Assembly: GCA_003137075.1 (NCBI GenBank) | Contig: PLES01000091.1 | Coordinates: forward strand, 1 to 45,689 | Reading direction: 5' to 3' | DNA from: Solirubrobacterales bacterium | Lineage (GTDB): Bacteria; Actinomycetota; Thermoleophilia; Solirubrobacterales; Solirubrobacteraceae | DNA length: 45,689 nt | Shown here: piece by piece, positions 1-7,874 of the stretch | How positions within the stretch are numbered: position 1 is the first letter of the stretch | How the letters are laid out: every line of letters starts with the position of its first letter | Notes under the pieces: generated by a model | The model's input: only the letters and a program-made list of their open reading frames with translations | The model's database searches: none | Told to the model about the DNA's origin: nothing | Made by a program: the position numbers and the translations under genes

Positions 1-42
<42 letters not shown>

Positions 43-48
43 CTCAGG

Positions 49-75
49 AAGCCCCGTAAATCGGGGCTTTCCTTT
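49..75 (+). terminator. Intrinsic terminator after tRNA-Lys
   Basis: A GC-rich hairpin with arms AAGCCCCG and CGGGGCTT around a 5-nt loop starts 7 nt after the tRNA and runs into a pyrimidine/T-rich tail. This is a standard rho-independent terminator for the tRNA transcript. Confidence 0.8.
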
Positions 76-154
76 CTCTGGACTATCGAACACTTGCCGG
101 TATGTCCCCAATATCTGTATTGACCACAGCGAACCGGTATCCGATCATCGGAGA

Positions 155-454
155 ATGACGGAGATCTCGGCGACAGATGTGTCCAAGCGATTCGCTGCCT
201 TACTGGACGCAGTTGAGCGCCGCGGCGAGAGTTTTACGGTGGTGCGTTGCGGTCGTGCGATCGCGACGGTGGCCCCGACTCGACGCTCCACGCTCGGTTC
301 CTTCGCGATCACCGCGGCCGAGCTGCTACGCGGAGCGCACGACCTTCAGATCGCGGCCACAGCCAGAGCGACCCGCCGCACAATCCTGACCACCGACGTG
401 GATGCGTTCACCGCGCTCCCGGGCGTTAGTTACCGCGTGATACCCCTCAGCTAG
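155..454 (+). pseudogene. Collapsed VapB-VapC toxin-antitoxin relic (in-frame fusion)
   Basis: An intact 99-residue frame made of two families. Residues 1-44 look like a Phd/YefM-type antitoxin N-terminus (MTEISATDVSKRFAALLDAV, then a FTVVR..RAIATVAP core). Residues about 48-99 look like pieces of a PIN-domain toxin: an AITAAELLRG segment (the second conserved acidic block of VapC) joined directly to the C-terminal HDLQIAATARAT ... TTDVDAFTALPGV block. The antitoxin C-terminus, the toxin N-terminus with its first catalytic Asp, and the middle of the PIN domain are absent. I read it as a vapBC operon reduced by at least two internal in-frame deletions. A GGAG-like ribosome site precedes the ATG. 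It may still bind DNA, but it cannot be a working toxin. The family assignments are pattern recognition; the deletion history is inference. Confidence 0.7.
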
Positions 455-637
455 AGCAAGCGGGGGGTAAGCCCATGTAACTGTCAGAGCCGGCGTGTCA
501 CACTTAGCTCGCGTCATTGCTCAGCTCAGCTGCTTTGCTCAAGACGTCTGTACCGCTTTGTCTCCTCGTGTCGCAGCCGCGACCGGCGGGATCTATCGAA
601 CGGATCGGCCATGCTGCCATTGATCTCGGGTCCCACA

Positions 638-655
638 CGAGCCTTCACGGGCTCG
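638..655. repeat. Inverted repeat upstream of PAS-EAL gene
   Basis: CGAGCC and GGCTCG arms (638-643 and 650-655) around a 6-nt loop, in the 233-nt gap before the PAS-EAL gene. It could be a weak hairpin or an operator. I see nothing else of note between 455 and 687. Confidence 0.35.
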
Positions 656-687
656 CGTGAAGTCGCGTCGTCACACCCCGCTGCGCA

Positions 688-2295
688 GTGTCATCGTCCG
701 TTGTCTGGCGTGCGGCCGTGACGCCGAACCGTCTCAAGCTGCTGACCCCTGAGCGATCTGTGGCGCCGGTGCCGACGGCGAGCCTTTCAGAGCGTCTGTT
801 CGAGATGTCTCTCGACATGCTCGGAACGGCCTCGTTGGATGGCTTCTTCACGCATCTGAATCCGGCCTGGGAGCGCACGCTGGGATGGACAGACCGTCAG
901 CTGATGGCCGAGCCGTTCATCAACTTCGTTCATCCCGACGATGTTGCCGAAACGCTTGAGAGGTCGCGGGAACTGGCCAGCGCCAGCGGCACCGAAGTCA
1001 TCGCGTTCGTGAACCGTTATCGCACCAGTTCCAGCGAGTTCCGGTGGATCAAATGGGACGTAGTTTCGGACGATACGGCACTCTATTTCGTTGCGCGGGA
1101 CTTCACTGACGCGAAGGTGATCACGATGGAACGCGACCAGGATGCGAGTGTGATGCAAGGTGTGTTGGAAAGCATCGCCGACGGCTTGTATGTCGCTGAT
1201 TCGCACGGTGAGATCACGTTCATCAACCCCGCCGGAGTGGAGCTGTTGGGTTACGACTCATCAGACGAGCTCATCGGCCATAGCCCGCACGAAGCGTTTC
1301 ATCACACCCACCTCAACGGCCTCGCGTATCCGATCGAGGAGTGCGCGCTGGCGAACGTCCGGATTAACCGTGAGCCGATCCATGCCGACGAGGACGGCTT
1401 TTGGCGCAAGGACGGTTCCTCGATGCCGGTGTCCTATTCGTCAGCGCCGGTGCTTCTGCATGACGGAATCGGGAGCGTTGTTGCGTTCCGTGACATCACC
1501 GAGCGTCAGTCGCGGGAGCTGCACGAGCGCCGAGCGCTTGAAGCGTTGAGCTGGGTGGGACGGATCCGCGACGCGCTTGAGGAGAATCGTCTCACGCTCT
1601 ACGCGCAGCCGATCGTCGAAGTCGCCACCGGCGCAACAGTGCAGCACGAGCTGCTAGTCCGCCTGATCGCACCCGACGGAGAAGTCGTAGCACCAGGTGT
1701 GTTCCTACCGGTCGCCGAAGAGCACGGCCTGATCCGTGACATCGATCGCCGGGTGTTTGAACTCGCGCTGGTCCACGCCGCGCAAGGACACCCAGTCTCA
1801 ATCAACGTGTCCGGCGAATCGATCAGTGAGCCGGGCCTATTCCGGTACGTAGAAGATCAACTCATGTCGCACGGCGTTGATCCCGAGCTCGTGATCTTCG
1901 AAATCACCGAAACGGCGCTCGTACGCAACGAAGCCGTTGCTCAGGTGTTCATCGAAAGTGTCCGTCGCCTGGGATGCGGAGTCGCGCTCGACGACTTCGG
2001 CACCGGCTACGGCAGCTTCCGGTACCTCAAGCATCTCCCCGTAAACGTGCTGAAGATCGACCAGGAGTTCGTTCGCGATCTCGACGGCGAGGCCGCGATG
2101 GTCAACCGCCACGTGGTCGAGGCGACCGTCACGCTCGCTCGCGGAATGGGCCAGAAGACGGTCGCGGAAGGCGTCGAAACGGAATCGATCCTCGCAATCG
2201 TGCGGGAACTCGGCGTCGACTACGCCCAGGGATACCTGTTCGCGCGTCCCGTACCCGCCGAACACGCACTCCCTTCCATCCGAAAAACGAGGTGA
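688..2295 (+). CDS. PAS-PAS-EAL c-di-GMP phosphodiesterase
   Basis: A 535-residue cytoplasmic signalling protein with a GTG start. Two PAS folds (about 35-140 and 150-275) precede an EAL domain (about 290-530); there is no GGDEF domain and no membrane segment. The EAL signature reads ELLVRL, keeping the first metal-binding Glu. The other catalytic landmarks are present: SINVSG (Asn), EITETA (Glu), DDFGTGYGSF, LKID (Lys), AEGVET (Glu) and AQGYLFARP. It should therefore hydrolyse c-di-GMP to pGpG, with the PAS domains setting activity from an unknown cue. A coiled-coil gene starts 4 nt after its stop, so the two are probably co-transcribed and coupled. No ribosome site is obvious at the GTG; in-frame alternatives downstream would still precede the first PAS. 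Confidence 0.88.
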   Translation: MSSSVVWRAAVTPNRLKLLTPERSVAPVPTASLSERLFEMSLDMLGTASLDGFFTHLNPAWERTLGWTDRQLMAEPFINFVHPDDVAETLERSRELASASGTEVIAFVNRYRTSSSEFRWIKWDVVSDDTALYFVARDFTDAKVITMERDQDASVMQGVLESIADGLYVADSHGEITFINPAGVELLGYDSSDELIGHSPHEAFHHTHLNGLAYPIEECALANVRINREPIHADEDGFWRKDGSSMPVSYSSAPVLLHDGIGSVVAFRDITERQSRELHERRALEALSWVGRIRDALEENRLTLYAQPIVEVATGATVQHELLVRLIAPDGEVVAPGVFLPVAEEHGLIRDIDRRVFELALVHAAQGHPVSINVSGESISEPGLFRYVEDQLMSHGVDPELVIFEITETALVRNEAVAQVFIESVRRLGCGVALDDFGTGYGSFRYLKHLPVNVLKIDQEFVRDLDGEAAMVNRHVVEATVTLARGMGQKTVAEGVETESILAIVRELGVDYAQGYLFARPVPAEHALPSIRKTR

Positions 2296-2299
2296 AGAC

Positions 2300-2785
2300 A
2301 TGCCAGATCGAGCGCAGCACGACCTTGACACCGACCAGGGCATCGCCGGACTTGAACAAGCCCTCGGAGATCGCCAGCAAGCGATCGGCGACCGCGAGCA
2401 GCGCAGCCTCGACGCCGAGCAAGAACAACTTGACCGCGAAACACACAGCCATCAGGCGAATTCTGATCGAGACGACGAACACGACACCCGCCAGGCGGAG
2501 GCGAGGCTCGCGCAAACGCGCCGTGCGGCATCGCAAGACATGCTTGACGACGCGCAACGCGCCCGCGACGAACATCAAGCTCTACTCGACGACCAACAAG
2601 CCGACCTTGACACCCCACCTCCGATCTCCCACGAAACCCCAATCCAAGCCGAACGTCGCCGTGCCGAACAGCTACTCGCACGCGCAGACGCAATGGACAC
2701 CCGCGCGCAAGACGCCGCCCGTCGGGCAACCGAGGCGCGAAGCCGCGCCCACGCAGCGTTCAAACGGACAGACACGGTTGACTGA
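2300..2785 (+). CDS. Asp/Gln/Arg-rich coiled-coil protein, unknown function
   Basis: 161 residues, extremely hydrophilic, with no membrane segment or signal peptide. Residues about 15-60 and 70-105 show repeated D-R-Q/E-Q heptad-like blocks (for example LGDRQQAIGDREQ) typical of a rod-like coiled coil. A PPPISHETP break separates them from a final Ala/Arg-rich helix (about 118-155). From memory, similar DRDQ-type tails and stand-alone proteins accompany GAF/PAS and c-di-GMP proteins in Actinobacteria. Its start lies 4 nt after the PAS-EAL stop, so a role as partner or scaffold of that enzyme is plausible. No enzymatic motif is visible. Confidence 0.65.
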   Translation: MPDRAQHDLDTDQGIAGLEQALGDRQQAIGDREQRSLDAEQEQLDRETHSHQANSDRDDEHDTRQAEARLAQTRRAASQDMLDDAQRARDEHQALLDDQQADLDTPPPISHETPIQAERRRAEQLLARADAMDTRAQDAARRATEARSRAHAAFKRTDTVD

Positions 2786-2919
2786 ACGAACTCCGTGCCG
2801 CACGCCGGTTGTTCACCATGACATTACGGCGGCTGCGCCGGCCGGCATCTGCCGACTGGCATCGGTGCGAAGCCGCTGAGCGTAGAAATTTGTATTTCCG
2901 GAGCATCCTGGTACTCACG

Positions 2920-2925
2920 TAGGCT
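2920..2925 (+). promoter_or_regulatory. -10 element TAGGCT, leaderless-type
   Basis: TAGGCT ends 7 nt before the ATG at 2933, so transcription would begin at or next to the start codon. One of a recurrent set in this window. Confidence 0.45.
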
Positions 2926-2932
2926 CCCAGCA

Positions 2933-3613
2933 ATGAACCGCGCTCGAGCAGTCCTCATTTCAGCTGTCGCCTGCGTCGCTCTCTGTGGCGCCTTGACCGT
3001 GCCGGCGCTGGCCGCCGCCCCACAGGGCAAGCTCACGAGTCAGGAGTACGCCCTGCTCTCAAGCGCACAGGCCCGAGTCGCTGCGGCGCTGGCCAAGAAC
3101 TCTGTCAACTGGAACGCGGTCCGGGCTCTCTGCGAGAGCCCGGGCTCATCAACGACCCTGCTGAAGACTCAGGTCGCCGGGTGTTCGGCAGAGGTGGAAC
3201 TCTTTGCGGGGCTGGCCGAGTTTCCGGCTGACGAGAGCAAGTGCGGGAAGACTGAGCCTCACAAGGATGTCTGTCTGGCGCCGCTCTACGCGGCCATCGC
3301 CAACGACGCGAACGCCCTGTACTCCACAGTCGTCGCTGCCCGTCAAGCAGCAGTCCAGCGTGGGTTCACGGGGTCCTGCCTCGACGCTCTGGGCGACACC
3401 ACGAAGCAGATCAGCGAGCAGCGGCAGCTGGCCACCGCGACGCAGGACCTCGCCCATGAGATCGTGCTGGCCGCCGAGGTGGTGGAGGGCAAGCTCCCCA
3501 GCAGCGATCTGGATGTTTCTAAGCTGGACTTATACGCAAAGGCCTTCGAGCACGACGCCGGCCTGGTGATCGGGCAGAGCTCGCCCAAGCTCTCGGTCTG
3601 CCCACACCAGTAA
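2933..3613 (+). CDS. Secreted protein of unknown function
   Basis: 226 residues. Positions 1-28 form a Sec signal peptide: MNRAR, a hydrophobic core and an ALA-AAP cleavage site. The mature part is mostly alpha-helical by composition, with six cysteines (CESPG, AGCSAE, KCGKT, VCLAPL, GSCLD, VCPHQ), which suggests disulfides in an exported protein. I recognise no family. The start is supported by the signal peptide and a TAGGCT hexamer 7 nt upstream. It lies 12 nt before the PLP decarboxylase on the same strand, so the two may share a transcript. Confidence 0.7.
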   Translation: MNRARAVLISAVACVALCGALTVPALAAAPQGKLTSQEYALLSSAQARVAAALAKNSVNWNAVRALCESPGSSTTLLKTQVAGCSAEVELFAGLAEFPADESKCGKTEPHKDVCLAPLYAAIANDANALYSTVVAARQAAVQRGFTGSCLDALGDTTKQISEQRQLATATQDLAHEIVLAAEVVEGKLPSSDLDVSKLDLYAKAFEHDAGLVIGQSSPKLSVCPHQ

Positions 3614-3625
3614 CGGGGACGGCGC

Positions 3626-5104
3626 ATGTCCGAGCGGGCGCAGACCGGCAACCTGGCTGACTACACGGGGCGGATTGCGGCCGCGCTCGAGCAGTTCCTG
3701 GAGGGCGGCCAAGGCGATGCGATGTCGCGTCACGCCGAGTGGTCCCCGGCGCTCTCCGGCCCGCTCCCGGCTGCCGGAGTTGGCGGCGATGCGGTGATCG
3801 AGGAGCTCGCGCGCACAGTGATCCCGAACGGGGCAAGGATGTCCGATCCGGGCTTCTGGGGCTGGATCACCGCTGGGCCGGGCACAGTGCCGGTCGTGGC
3901 CACGCTTGCCGGGGCTGTGGCTTCCCCGCAGCGGTACACGATCACCGCCTTCAACAAGCTCGAAGAGCTGTCACTCGATTGGCTCGCGGAGCTCTGCGGG
4001 CTGGACGCTCAGATGAAGGGTGTCTATTCAAGCGGCGGGTCGGTGGCGAACCTGATCGCGCTCGGCGCGGCGCGCCAGTGGGCGCTGGAAGAGGCCGGCA
4101 GCGATCCCGCGGCAGACGGCCTGGGTACGGTGCCACTGGCGCTCTATGCGTCGGCCGAGGTCCATCACACGGTCCAGCGGGCAGCCGGCGTGCTCGGTAT
4201 CGGTCGGCGGAACGTGCGCATCATTGCCACCGATGATCATCAACGCCTGGACCCCGCTGCCTTGGAGCGCGCACTCGCCGCCGACGTCAGCGCAGGCGTG
4301 GTTCCGGTCGCGGTGATCGCGACCGTGGGCACAACCAACACCGGCGCGATTGACCCACTACGCGCTGCCGGCGAGCTCGCGAAGGCGCACGGAGCCTGGT
4401 TCCACGTCGACGGTGCCTACGGGCTACCAGGGATCCTCGACGAACGTCTCGCTTCGCTCTACGACGGCTTGGAACTGGCAGATTCGACGATTGTCGACCC
4501 GCACAAATGGCTCGGCGCGCCGGTCGGGATCGCCGCGACTTTCGTTCGCGACCGCTCGATCTTGCACCGCGCCTTTACGCAGGAGCCTGCCGCCTATCTG
4601 GAGGGAGCTTTTGTTGACCCGGACGACGTCCGCATATCGCTCGACAGTATGGGCGTGCCCTACGCTGACTTCGCCGTCGAACTCTCTTCGCCGGCACGCG
4701 GCGTTGTTGTCTGGAGCATCCTGCGAGAGCTGGGCCGGGAGGGCGTGCGCGCGCGGATTCGCGGCGACAATGACTTCGCACGACACGTGGCTACGCGGGC
4801 TGCCGCAAGTGATCGGCTCGAGTTGATGGCGGAGCCGGTGCTCTCGATCTGCTGCTTCCGGTATGTCGCGCCCGGCGTCGACGACGACGGCCTCGACTCA
4901 CTGAACGCCACCGTGTTGCGTCGCCTTCAGGCGGAGACGCCCTATCTGCCGAGCTCAACGGTCGTCAACGGACGCTTCGTGATCCGCCCATGCTTCATCA
5001 ACGGCAGAACCGAGCTTAAGCACGTGGACGGCCTCTGCGATGCGGTGATCCGGATCGGCGACCAGCTCGCCGGCCTGGCTTCCGCAGGTTCAGTCCTCCT
5101 GTGA
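3626..5104 (+). CDS. Group II pyridoxal-phosphate-dependent decarboxylase
   Basis: 492 residues, the usual size of aromatic-L-amino-acid/glutamate decarboxylase relatives (fold type I). The PLP-binding lysine is K294 in DPHKWLGAPVG. Upstream, HVDGAYG carries the Asp that pairs with the pyridine nitrogen, and VHHTVQRAAGVLG matches the cofactor-stacking His region. The enzyme would remove the alpha-carboxyl group of an amino acid to give an amine. The substrate (aromatic amino acid, tyrosine or other) cannot be told from sequence alone. The last 15 nt overlap tail-to-tail with the convergent cupin gene. Confidence 0.88.
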   Translation: MSERAQTGNLADYTGRIAAALEQFLEGGQGDAMSRHAEWSPALSGPLPAAGVGGDAVIEELARTVIPNGARMSDPGFWGWITAGPGTVPVVATLAGAVASPQRYTITAFNKLEELSLDWLAELCGLDAQMKGVYSSGGSVANLIALGAARQWALEEAGSDPAADGLGTVPLALYASAEVHHTVQRAAGVLGIGRRNVRIIATDDHQRLDPAALERALAADVSAGVVPVAVIATVGTTNTGAIDPLRAAGELAKAHGAWFHVDGAYGLPGILDERLASLYDGLELADSTIVDPHKWLGAPVGIAATFVRDRSILHRAFTQEPAAYLEGAFVDPDDVRISLDSMGVPYADFAVELSSPARGVVVWSILRELGREGVRARIRGDNDFARHVATRAAASDRLELMAEPVLSICCFRYVAPGVDDDGLDSLNATVLRRLQAETPYLPSSTVVNGRFVIRPCFINGRTELKHVDGLCDAVIRIGDQLAGLASAGSVLL

Positions 5105-5497
5105 GGCCGTGTATTCGTCGTCTCTGACGTGCCGGCCCCAGGTGACCGGGCTGCCGGTCTCGTCGGCTTCCTGGATGGCGATGTGCGTCATGAAGCGCTT
5201 GGGGCTGGCGCCGTGCCAGTGGTTCTCGCCGGCCTCGAAGAAGACGCTGTCACCCGGCTTGATCACTTCGATCGGCCCGCCCTGCCGCTGGCAGAGCCCG
5301 ATGCCCTCGGTCACGAAGATCGTCTGACCATGCGGGTGCACGTGCCAGGCCGTGCGCGCCCCCGGCGTGAAGTGCACGCTCGCCGAACTGACGCGGGCCG
5401 AACCAGAGGGCGCCGCGACCGCGTCGATGAACACCGTGCCGGTGAACCAGTCACTCGGTCCTGGCGTGCTGTCTAGGGAGTTCCTCGTGATCTGCAT
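5090..5497 (-). CDS. Small cupin-domain protein
   Basis: 135 residues, a single cupin barrel. The first motif is WHVHPHGQ (51-58), giving two or three His ligands. The second motif is NHWHGASP (92-99), with PGDSVFF before it. Such stand-alone cupins bind a divalent metal and often act as dioxygenases, isomerases or quorum-like accessory proteins; substrate unknown. A strong AGAGGAA ribosome site precedes the ATG. It lies 50 nt downstream of the alcohol dehydrogenase on the same strand, so they may form an operon. Confidence 0.85.
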   Translation of the reverse strand: MQITRNSLDSTPGPSDWFTGTVFIDAVAAPSGSARVSSASVHFTPGARTAWHVHPHGQTIFVTEGIGLCQRQGGPIEVIKPGDSVFFEAGENHWHGASPKRFMTHIAIQEADETGSPVTWGRHVRDDEYTASQED

Positions 5498-5547
5498 ATC
5501 TGTTCCTCTGATCTATGAAAGGGACGCGGGCACTTGCTGAAGTGCGA

Positions 5548-6582
5548 TCAGAAGTCGATCAGGACCTTGATCGCTTCACGGTCGTTCATCGCGCGGTAGC
5601 CATCGGGAACCGCGTCGAGCGCGATCGTCCGGTCAAAGACGCGCCCGGGCTCAATCCGGCCCTCGAGCACATCCGGCATCAGCTCCTCGATGTACGCGCG
5701 CACCGGCGCAGGCCCGCCGCCGACGCTCACGTTGGAGCGGAATGCTTGGCGCGAGCCGGGTATCGCGGCGTCCTGCGGCACGCCGACCCGCCCGACCGCG
5801 CCGCCCGGCCGTGCGATCTTGATCGCGGTTTCGATCGACTCGCCGAGCCCGACGCATTCGAGTACCGAATGCACACCGGAGCCGTCGGTCAGTTCACGCA
5901 CTCGCTCAACGGCTTCGTCGCCGCGCTCAGCCACGACGTCAGTCGCGCCGAACTCCTGCGCGAGCGAGGTTCGCTGGGGGTGACGCCCGAGGATGATGAT
6001 CTGCTCGGCGCCGAGGCGCTTGGCGGCAATCACGCCACAGAGTCCGACAGCGCCGTCACCGACCACGGCGACGCGCTTGCCCGGCGCGACCCGCGCGACC
6101 AGAGCCGCGTGGTGTCCGGTCCCCATCACATCGGAGAGCGTCAGCAGCGACGGCATCAGCGCGTCGTCCTCCCCGACCGGCAGCGGCACCAGCGTGCCAT
6201 CGGCCCATGGGACGCGAACGGCTTCGCCCTGGCCGCCGTCTACGTCACCCGTGGCCCACCAGCCGCCGTGCACGCATGAAGTCTGCAGGCCTTCGTGACA
6301 GAACTCGCAGGTCCCGTCCGAGTATCCAAACGGCGCCACGACCAGATCGCCGATCTTGATCTTGGTCACCTCGCCACCGACGGCTTCGACAAGACCGATG
6401 AACTCGTGACCGATCCGGTTGCCGTGCTCGCTGGCCTCCATCGACTTATACGGCCAGAGGTCGCTGCCGCAGATGCACGCGCTGGTCACCTTGACCAGCG
6501 CGTCGGTGGCGTCCTTGATCGTTGCGTCCGGGACCGTCTCAATCCGAATGTCACCGGCACCGTGGATCACTGTTGCCCGCAA
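5548..6582 (-). CDS. Zinc-dependent alcohol dehydrogenase (MDR family)
   Basis: 344 residues. The catalytic zinc site is visible as C38 in CICGSD and H59-E60 in GHEFIG. The structural zinc lobe reads D89-x2-C92-x2-C95-x7-C103, so the usual first Cys is Asp, a variant I associate with the SDGTC.FC subgroup. The Rossmann nucleotide motif is VVGDGAVGLCGV, followed by GRHPQR, which favours NADP(H) or mixed use. It oxidises an alcohol or reduces an aldehyde; substrate unknown. The start is TTG, supported by a good AGGTAGGCGG site upstream and the usual family N-terminus (MRATVIHGAGD). Confidence 0.88.
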   Translation of the reverse strand: MRATVIHGAGDIRIETVPDATIKDATDALVKVTSACICGSDLWPYKSMEASEHGNRIGHEFIGLVEAVGGEVTKIKIGDLVVAPFGYSDGTCEFCHEGLQTSCVHGGWWATGDVDGGQGEAVRVPWADGTLVPLPVGEDDALMPSLLTLSDVMGTGHHAALVARVAPGKRVAVVGDGAVGLCGVIAAKRLGAEQIIILGRHPQRTSLAQEFGATDVVAERGDEAVERVRELTDGSGVHSVLECVGLGESIETAIKIARPGGAVGRVGVPQDAAIPGSRQAFRSNVSVGGGPAPVRAYIEELMPDVLEGRIEPGRVFDRTIALDAVPDGYRAMNDREAIKVLIDF

Positions 6583-6709
6583 GTTGTCCGCCTACCTTTC
6601 ACGACTCTTGGAATGACGTTGACCTGTACTCAAGCAGGCGCGGGGCGCCGGTGATGACTGCTGGACTCAGATCTCTGCCGCTCCACCAGAAGTCGCCCAC
6701 CCTCACGGC

Positions 6710-6715
6710 TAGTCT
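6710..6715 (+). promoter_or_regulatory. -10 element TAGTCT, leaderless-type
   Basis: TAGTCT ends 6 nt before an ATG at 6722 that opens a 37-codon frame running into the NlpC/P60 gene. It is the same arrangement as at several annotated genes here. Confidence 0.4.
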
Positions 6716-6721
6716 GCTCTC

Positions 6722-6835
6722 ATGCACACACGCAGTCAGGTTCGCTACTTCCTGACCTCAAGCGCGGCGCGCACCGCCCCGGCTGCTGCCGTGCCTCAAG
6801 AGCCTGTCCCGCCCGACGATTACTCAGAGAGATGA
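6722..6835 (+). CDS. Possible 37-residue small ORF coupled to NlpC/P60 gene
   Basis: A short frame starting MHTRSQVRYFLTSSAAR and ending PPDDYSER. Its TGA (6833-6835) overlaps the ATG of the next gene (6832-6834) as ATGA, a classic translational-coupling junction. A TAGTCT hexamer sits at the right distance for a leaderless message. The composition is Ala/Pro/Arg-rich, with no signal peptide or known domain. It could be a leader peptide that sets translation of the hydrolase, or chance. I recognise no family. Confidence 0.35.
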   Translation: MHTRSQVRYFLTSSAARTAPAAAVPQEPVPPDDYSER

Positions 6836-7806
6836 GTTTTTCCGACGCGATCGGCCAGGTCGACCAGATCGTGCAGTGGGAGCAGCAGGTCGCGAATCCC
6901 GCCACGGCGACCCAGACCTCGGGCACAAGCGGCACGACAACCAGTTCGCAGAGCAGCGGCACCTCCGCCACCTCCACAAGTTCGTTCGCGGACACGCTCG
7001 CGGAGGCGCAAGCCGACACCGAGGCGTCCTCAGCCACGAGCCTGTTGGATCCAACCAGCAGCAGTGATTCGACCGGTTCGGCCGACTCGAGCGATTCCTC
7101 AAGTGCTCTGCTCGGCGGTGGCGACAGTCAACTGCTCGCCGCACTGCAGTCGATGGAGGCGTCGACCTCCGCGGGCACGACCGATTCGACTGACTCGGCG
7201 GACTCGCTCGCATCGCTGGACAACAGTGACTCGCTCGACGACACGGCCTCGGGCGGCAGCGCCAGCACGGAGCTGGCCGACCTGGCCAGCGCGGCGAGCC
7301 AACCGGGTGCCACCAGCGACGCGGCGACCGCGCTGGACTCCGCCGACATCACCGACACGACCACCTCCGGCGCCACGGGCGGCCAGGCGACGAGCTCCTC
7401 AGACCCGCGAATCCTGGCGATGACGGAGGAGGCCAACGCACTGGTTGGCAAGCCCTACGTCTGGGGGGGCGGCCACGACGGTTGGGCCTCGACGAAGGGC
7501 TACGACTGCTCGGGCTTCGTCTCTGCGGTGCTGCACGCCGGTGGTTACCTCAGTGATCCGCAGGACACCTCCACGCTGCCCACTGCCGGTGGGATGGAGT
7601 CAGGCCCGGGTCAGTACGTGACGATCTACGACCGCGACACCGCTGGCGAGCAGGGCCATGTGATCATCAGCATCAACGGGCAGTTCTACGAATCCGGCGG
7701 CCAGCACGGATCGTGGGGCGGCGGCGCCGGCGTCGAGGAGATCTCCACCCCTTCAGCCGCCTACCTCTCGACCTTCAACAACGTCCTGCATCCCGCCGGG
7801 CTCTGA
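6832..7806 (+). CDS. NlpC/P60 cell-wall hydrolase with long Ser/Thr/Asp linker
   Basis: 324 residues. The C-terminal 115 residues are an NlpC/P60 cysteine peptidase: GKPYVWGG, then YDCSGFVS with catalytic C226, and GHVIISI with H276. Such enzymes cut D-Glu/meso-DAP or similar bonds in peptidoglycan stem peptides. Residues about 25-200 are a low-complexity Ser/Thr/Asp/Ala linker. There is no Sec or Tat signal. Instead the N-terminus is a short amphipathic helix (MSFSDAIGQVDQIVQWEQQV) followed by a SSFADTLAEAQ motif. This resembles, from memory, N-termini of flagellum-associated murein hydrolases in related actinobacteria, which would explain export without a signal peptide. That link is inference. 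Confidence 0.8.
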   Translation: MSFSDAIGQVDQIVQWEQQVANPATATQTSGTSGTTTSSQSSGTSATSTSSFADTLAEAQADTEASSATSLLDPTSSSDSTGSADSSDSSSALLGGGDSQLLAALQSMEASTSAGTTDSTDSADSLASLDNSDSLDDTASGGSASTELADLASAASQPGATSDAATALDSADITDTTTSGATGGQATSSSDPRILAMTEEANALVGKPYVWGGGHDGWASTKGYDCSGFVSAVLHAGGYLSDPQDTSTLPTAGGMESGPGQYVTIYDRDTAGEQGHVIISINGQFYESGGQHGSWGGGAGVEEISTPSAAYLSTFNNVLHPAGL

Positions 7807-7860
7807 TCACGCAGCCCTGTTGGGCAGACAAAGAGCGAGGCGACTGCCAGCGGCGCACGG

Positions 7861-7866
7861 TACCGT
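7861..7866 (+). promoter_or_regulatory. -10 element TACCGT, leaderless-type
   Basis: TACCGT ends 8 nt before the ATG at 7875 and would start the transcript of the three-gene P19/DyP-like cassette. No convincing -35 is seen 17 nt upstream. Confidence 0.4.
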
Positions 7867-7874
7867 AGGGGTGG

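Noticed and set aside
1974-2879. A 301-codon plus-strand frame across the EAL gene end and coiled-coil gene
   Set aside because: Its product is Arg/Pro-rich with no domains; the two genes in the other frames carry clear family or heptad signals.
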